From Thermoplasmata archaeon (GTDB taxonomy: Archaea > Thermoplasmatota > Thermoplasmata > Thermoplasmatales > Thermoplasmataceae): 7,462 nucleotides of DNA. The position numbers and the translations under genes are program-made. The DNA lies in NCBI GenBank assembly GCA_021845325.1, contig JAKBRR010000075.1, forward strand, positions 1-7,462. Reading direction: 5' to 3'. Below the pieces are notes generated by a model that made no database searches, was not told where the DNA came from, and saw only the letters and a program-made list of their open reading frames with translations. Below, piece after piece: positions 5,721 through 7,462 of the stretch; the first letter of the stretch is position 1; every line of letters starts with the position of its first letter.

Positions 5721-6057
5721 AAATATAGTTGCCCCAATATCTAGATCTCTGGTAGGAGGAAAAGTAAAAATTGTTATCCATAACCAGAGATTTGTTGAAT
5801 TGGAGTTTGAAGAAGGAAAAGGGAAATTAACAATTATAGATGAAGAAAAGATAGTTCGGATAAGGAAATATATCCCTAAAAGGTTCTTAAAATTCTCATT
5901 CATTAAAGGCATCGCAAACATAATGAAGTCTTCCGGATACTATTTTGAGGTCAGAGATCAGACCGGTCTGCTTGTTGAGTTTGGAAGCGGAGTTAAATCA
6001 ATAACAGGTGATGTAAAAGTCAAGATACATTCTATTATTAAGTATTTGCACGGATAG
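5701..6057 (+). CDS. Basic protein of unknown function, second gene of a two-gene operon (118 residues)
   Basis: No recognised family. The protein is basic and beta-rich: KVKIVIHN (21-28), FVELEFEE (31-38), KLTIID (42-47), KIVRIRKYI (50-58), KFSFIKGIANIMKSSG (64-79, partly helical), YYFEVRD (80-86), LLVEFGSG (90-97) and DVKVKIHSIIKYL (104-116). The alternation of strands with one central amphipathic helix suggests a small sandwich or barrel. No catalytic motif, membrane segment or metal ligand set is evident. ATG 5701 is the only usable start near the frame's beginning, since a TGA in this frame lies 10 bases upstream. The gene therefore begins inside the last seven codons of the 60-residue gene, which implies coupled translation. 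A run of seven T about 50 bases after the stop probably ends the transcript. Confidence 0.8.
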   Translation: MKEPNLKNIVAPISRSLVGGKVKIVIHNQRFVELEFEEGKGKLTIIDEEKIVRIRKYIPKRFLKFSFIKGIANIMKSSGYYFEVRDQTGLLVEFGSGVKSITGDVKVKIHSIIKYLHG

Positions 6058-6106
6058 AAGCTCCTGAAAATTTAAATCTGGAAGTATCATAAATTTTGGT
6101 AAAGAA

Positions 6107-6113
6107 TTTTTTT
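6107..6113 (+). terminator. Oligo-T terminator of the 60/118-residue operon
   Basis: A run of seven T lies 50 bases after the 118-residue gene, with no hairpin needed in archaea. It falls between that stop and the box A of the next gene, separating two transcription units. Confidence 0.45.
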
Positions 6114-6183
6114 ATCGATTGTATTTAAAGAGGTTTAAAAAAAATATCTCTAAATTTCATATAGGCAAAGCAGAGCAAACCTC

Positions 6184-6193
6184 AAAATATAAG
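6184..6193 (+). promoter_or_regulatory. Box A promoter of the UPF0173/methyltransferase operon
   Basis: AAAATATAAG is centred 27.5 bases before ATG 6216. The in-frame TTG at 6198 lies only about 10 bases from the box and cannot be on a transcript that starts from it. Confidence 0.55.
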
Positions 6194-6215
6194 TAAATTG
6201 AGAAATTATACATAT

Positions 6216-6911
6216 ATGGGAAAGGTACACATTACATGGCATGGACATGCATGTTTTAACATAGATATGGGTAAGCAGATAGTTACTGACCCATTTATTG
6301 AGCATAATCCAGTTGCACTGATAAGAAAGGAAGATCTAAAGGCGGATATTGTAGTAGTAACACATGGCCATTCTGACCATGTTGCGGATGCACTTTATAT
6401 TGCTTCAAGGAACCATGCCCCCATAGTTACCATTGTTGAACTGGCATGGCTTTTACAGGATAAGGATCATAGTGTTAAGATTCACGACATTAATTTTAGC
6501 GGAAGTGTGGATGTATCTGGAATTAAAATAACCGCGGTTCCAGCGCTTCATTCATCTAGCTTTGAGGAAAAGTATGCTGGCAATCCTGGAGGAATGATCA
6601 TCAGCAATGGAAAAACTACAATATACCATGCTGGAGACACAGGTGTATTTTCTGATATGAAACTCATTGGTGACTTGTACAAGCCTGACATAGCCATGTT
6701 GCCAATAGGTGGACATTACACAATGGGTCCAGAGGAGGCCATAGAAGCAATCAAAATGATAAAACCTAAAATTGTTATTCCTATGCATTATAATACATTT
6801 GATATGATCAAACAGGATGCGAATCTGTTCAAGAAGAACGCAGAAGAAAGAACAAATTCAAAAGTTCAAATAATGGAAATTGAGAAGGTAAAAGAATTTG
6901 ACTTTGAATAA
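6216..6911 (+). CDS. UPF0173 family metal-dependent hydrolase (metallo-beta-lactamase fold)
   Basis: A 231-residue single-domain metallo-beta-lactamase-fold enzyme of the UPF0173/UlaG-like group. It opens with VHITWHGHACFNI (4-16), typical of the family. The metal site is THGHSDHV at 49-56 (H50, H52, D54, H55), then H112 in PALHSS, D141 in HAGDTG (138-143) and H191 in IPMHYNT (188-194). All expected ligands for two metal ions are present. The GGHYTMGPEEA stretch (165-175) is also characteristic. The natural substrate is not established for this group; a phosphate ester, lactone or nucleotide are possibilities. The protein is cytoplasmic, with no signal peptide. ATG 6216 is chosen over TTG 6198 because of the box A spacing and because family members start just before the first strand. 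The downstream methyltransferase overlaps it, so the two are one operon. Confidence 0.93.
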   Translation: MGKVHITWHGHACFNIDMGKQIVTDPFIEHNPVALIRKEDLKADIVVVTHGHSDHVADALYIASRNHAPIVTIVELAWLLQDKDHSVKIHDINFSGSVDVSGIKITAVPALHSSSFEEKYAGNPGGMIISNGKTTIYHAGDTGVFSDMKLIGDLYKPDIAMLPIGGHYTMGPEEAIEAIKMIKPKIVIPMHYNTFDMIKQDANLFKKNAEERTNSKVQIMEIEKVKEFDFE

Positions 6912-7462
6912 ATCCCTTATTGATATACTTGAAAACAAATATACAAACAGGATAGGTAATCTCGAGGAAACTCTTGAAGAGATAAGGGTTTTTCATGATA
7001 AATTGAAGACCATTATACGCGGGAGAGATTTCTGGCAGATCTCTGATGATGAATTTGCATTTTTATATCTTGCCGTGAGCATATCAAAGCCAAAGACTGT
7101 CTTTGAAACAGGGGTAGGTCCGGGGACAAGTACAAGCGCTATTCTCAAGGCACTGCCAAATGAATCAAAATTGGTAAGTTTTGATCTTGGAGTTAAATAT
7201 GGGAATGCTGATGAAATGCCGGTAGGCTTTGTAATCCCTGAGGATTTGAAGAACAAATGGAAATTGGTTTTGGGAGATTCAACTGTAACTTTGCCCAGAG
7301 AGTTAAAAATCTACAAGAATATAGAAATGTTTTTCCATGATTCAACACATACTTATGATCACGTCAGTTTTGAATTAAACACGGTGTTTCCATATCTTTC
7401 AAAGAATTTCATTATTGTAGTGGATAATTATGACTGGACAGATGCCCCTAAGGATTTTGCAA
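6904..7462 (+). CDS. Class I SAM-dependent methyltransferase, Methyltransf_24-like (C-terminus cut by window edge)
   Basis: A frame open to the right edge, 186 residues visible. An N-terminal helical region (residues 4-39) precedes the Rossmann core. Motif I is TVFETGVGPGTSTSAIL (65-81), with the Gly-rich SAM loop. Strand 2 ends LVSFDLG (90-96), and motif III-like KWKLVLGDS is at 118-126. MFFHDSTHTYDHVSFELN (142-159) and FIIVVDNYD (169-177) give the HD-S-H-xY and DxY pattern usual in the Methyltransf_24 group, where a metal may help bind the acceptor. The acceptor is unknown. No ATG is available near the start. TTG 6904 overlaps the hydrolase stop by 8 bases; TTG 6898, two codons earlier, lies 8 bases after an AAGGT that could act as a Shine-Dalgarno and is an equally good choice. 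Co-expression with the hydrolase is clear, but a shared pathway is only inferred. Confidence 0.85.
   Translation, partial: MNKSLIDILENKYTNRIGNLEETLEEIRVFHDKLKTIIRGRDFWQISDDEFAFLYLAVSISKPKTVFETGVGPGTSTSAILKALPNESKLVSFDLGVKYGNADEMPVGFVIPEDLKNKWKLVLGDSTVTLPRELKIYKNIEMFFHDSTHTYDHVSFELNTVFPYLSKNFIIVVDNYDWTDAPKDFA

Noticed and set aside
5625..5921. 98-codon minus-strand frame across the 60/118-residue operon
   Set aside because: It is antisense to two overlapping plus-strand genes that carry a correctly placed box A and a terminator; the composition is low complexity (runs of Ser, Asn, Phe).
6552..7256. Minus-strand frames of 78 and 87 codons opposite the hydrolase and methyltransferase
   Set aside because: Both plus-strand products carry complete catalytic or SAM-binding motifs, so these are mirror-image frames.

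Overview
The window reads as a chromosomal stretch of an AT-rich archaeon, most likely a member of the Thermoplasmatales or a close relative. The evidence is an archaeal RNase P subunit (Rnp4/Rpr2), a Thermoplasma TA0175-type phosphoglycolate phosphatase, an archaeal METTL5-type RNA methylase, a UPF0173 hydrolase, and a TATA-like box A placed about 24-29 bases ahead of almost every first start codon. That spacing means largely leaderless transcripts. There is no sign of a mobile element, CRISPR array, toxin-antitoxin pair or classical defence system.

Layout, left to right. Positions 1-452 (minus) hold the N-terminal two thirds of a HAD-family phosphoglycolate phosphatase, which runs off the left edge. 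It is divergent from the RNase P subunit gene (492-782, plus). That gene converges, with a 4-base overlap, on a 75-residue protein of unknown function (1006-779, minus). Next come two minus-strand genes that look like cell-surface glycosylation: a family 4 glycosyltransferase (2323-1163) and, upstream of it, a multi-spanning DUF2079/GT-C-like membrane protein (4216-2468). The 144 bases between them contain two overlapping inverted repeats and a separate box A for the glycosyltransferase.

From 4297 everything reads on the plus strand. A basic 105-residue protein of unknown function is translationally coupled (GTGA overlap) to a METTL5-like N6-adenine RNA methyltransferase (4611-5210). A complete tRNA-His(GTG) gene follows (5302-5374), with the G-1 and C73 identity bases encoded in the DNA. 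Then comes a two-gene operon of unrecognised small proteins (5538-5720 and 5701-6057, overlapping by 20 bases) that ends near a T-run. Last is a second operon of a UPF0173 metallo-beta-lactamase-fold hydrolase (6216-6911) and a class I SAM-dependent methyltransferase (6904 onward, cut by the right edge).

Functionally the region is mostly housekeeping: RNA processing and modification (Rnp4, METTL5-like, tRNA-His), metabolite repair (phosphoglycolate phosphatase) and a surface glycan or glycoprotein branch. Four small proteins (75, 105, 60 and 118 residues) could not be matched to a family by eye; they are the only places here where something undescribed could sit. The operon partners of the 105- and 60/118-residue proteins are the best leads. 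I see no convincing new multi-gene system.
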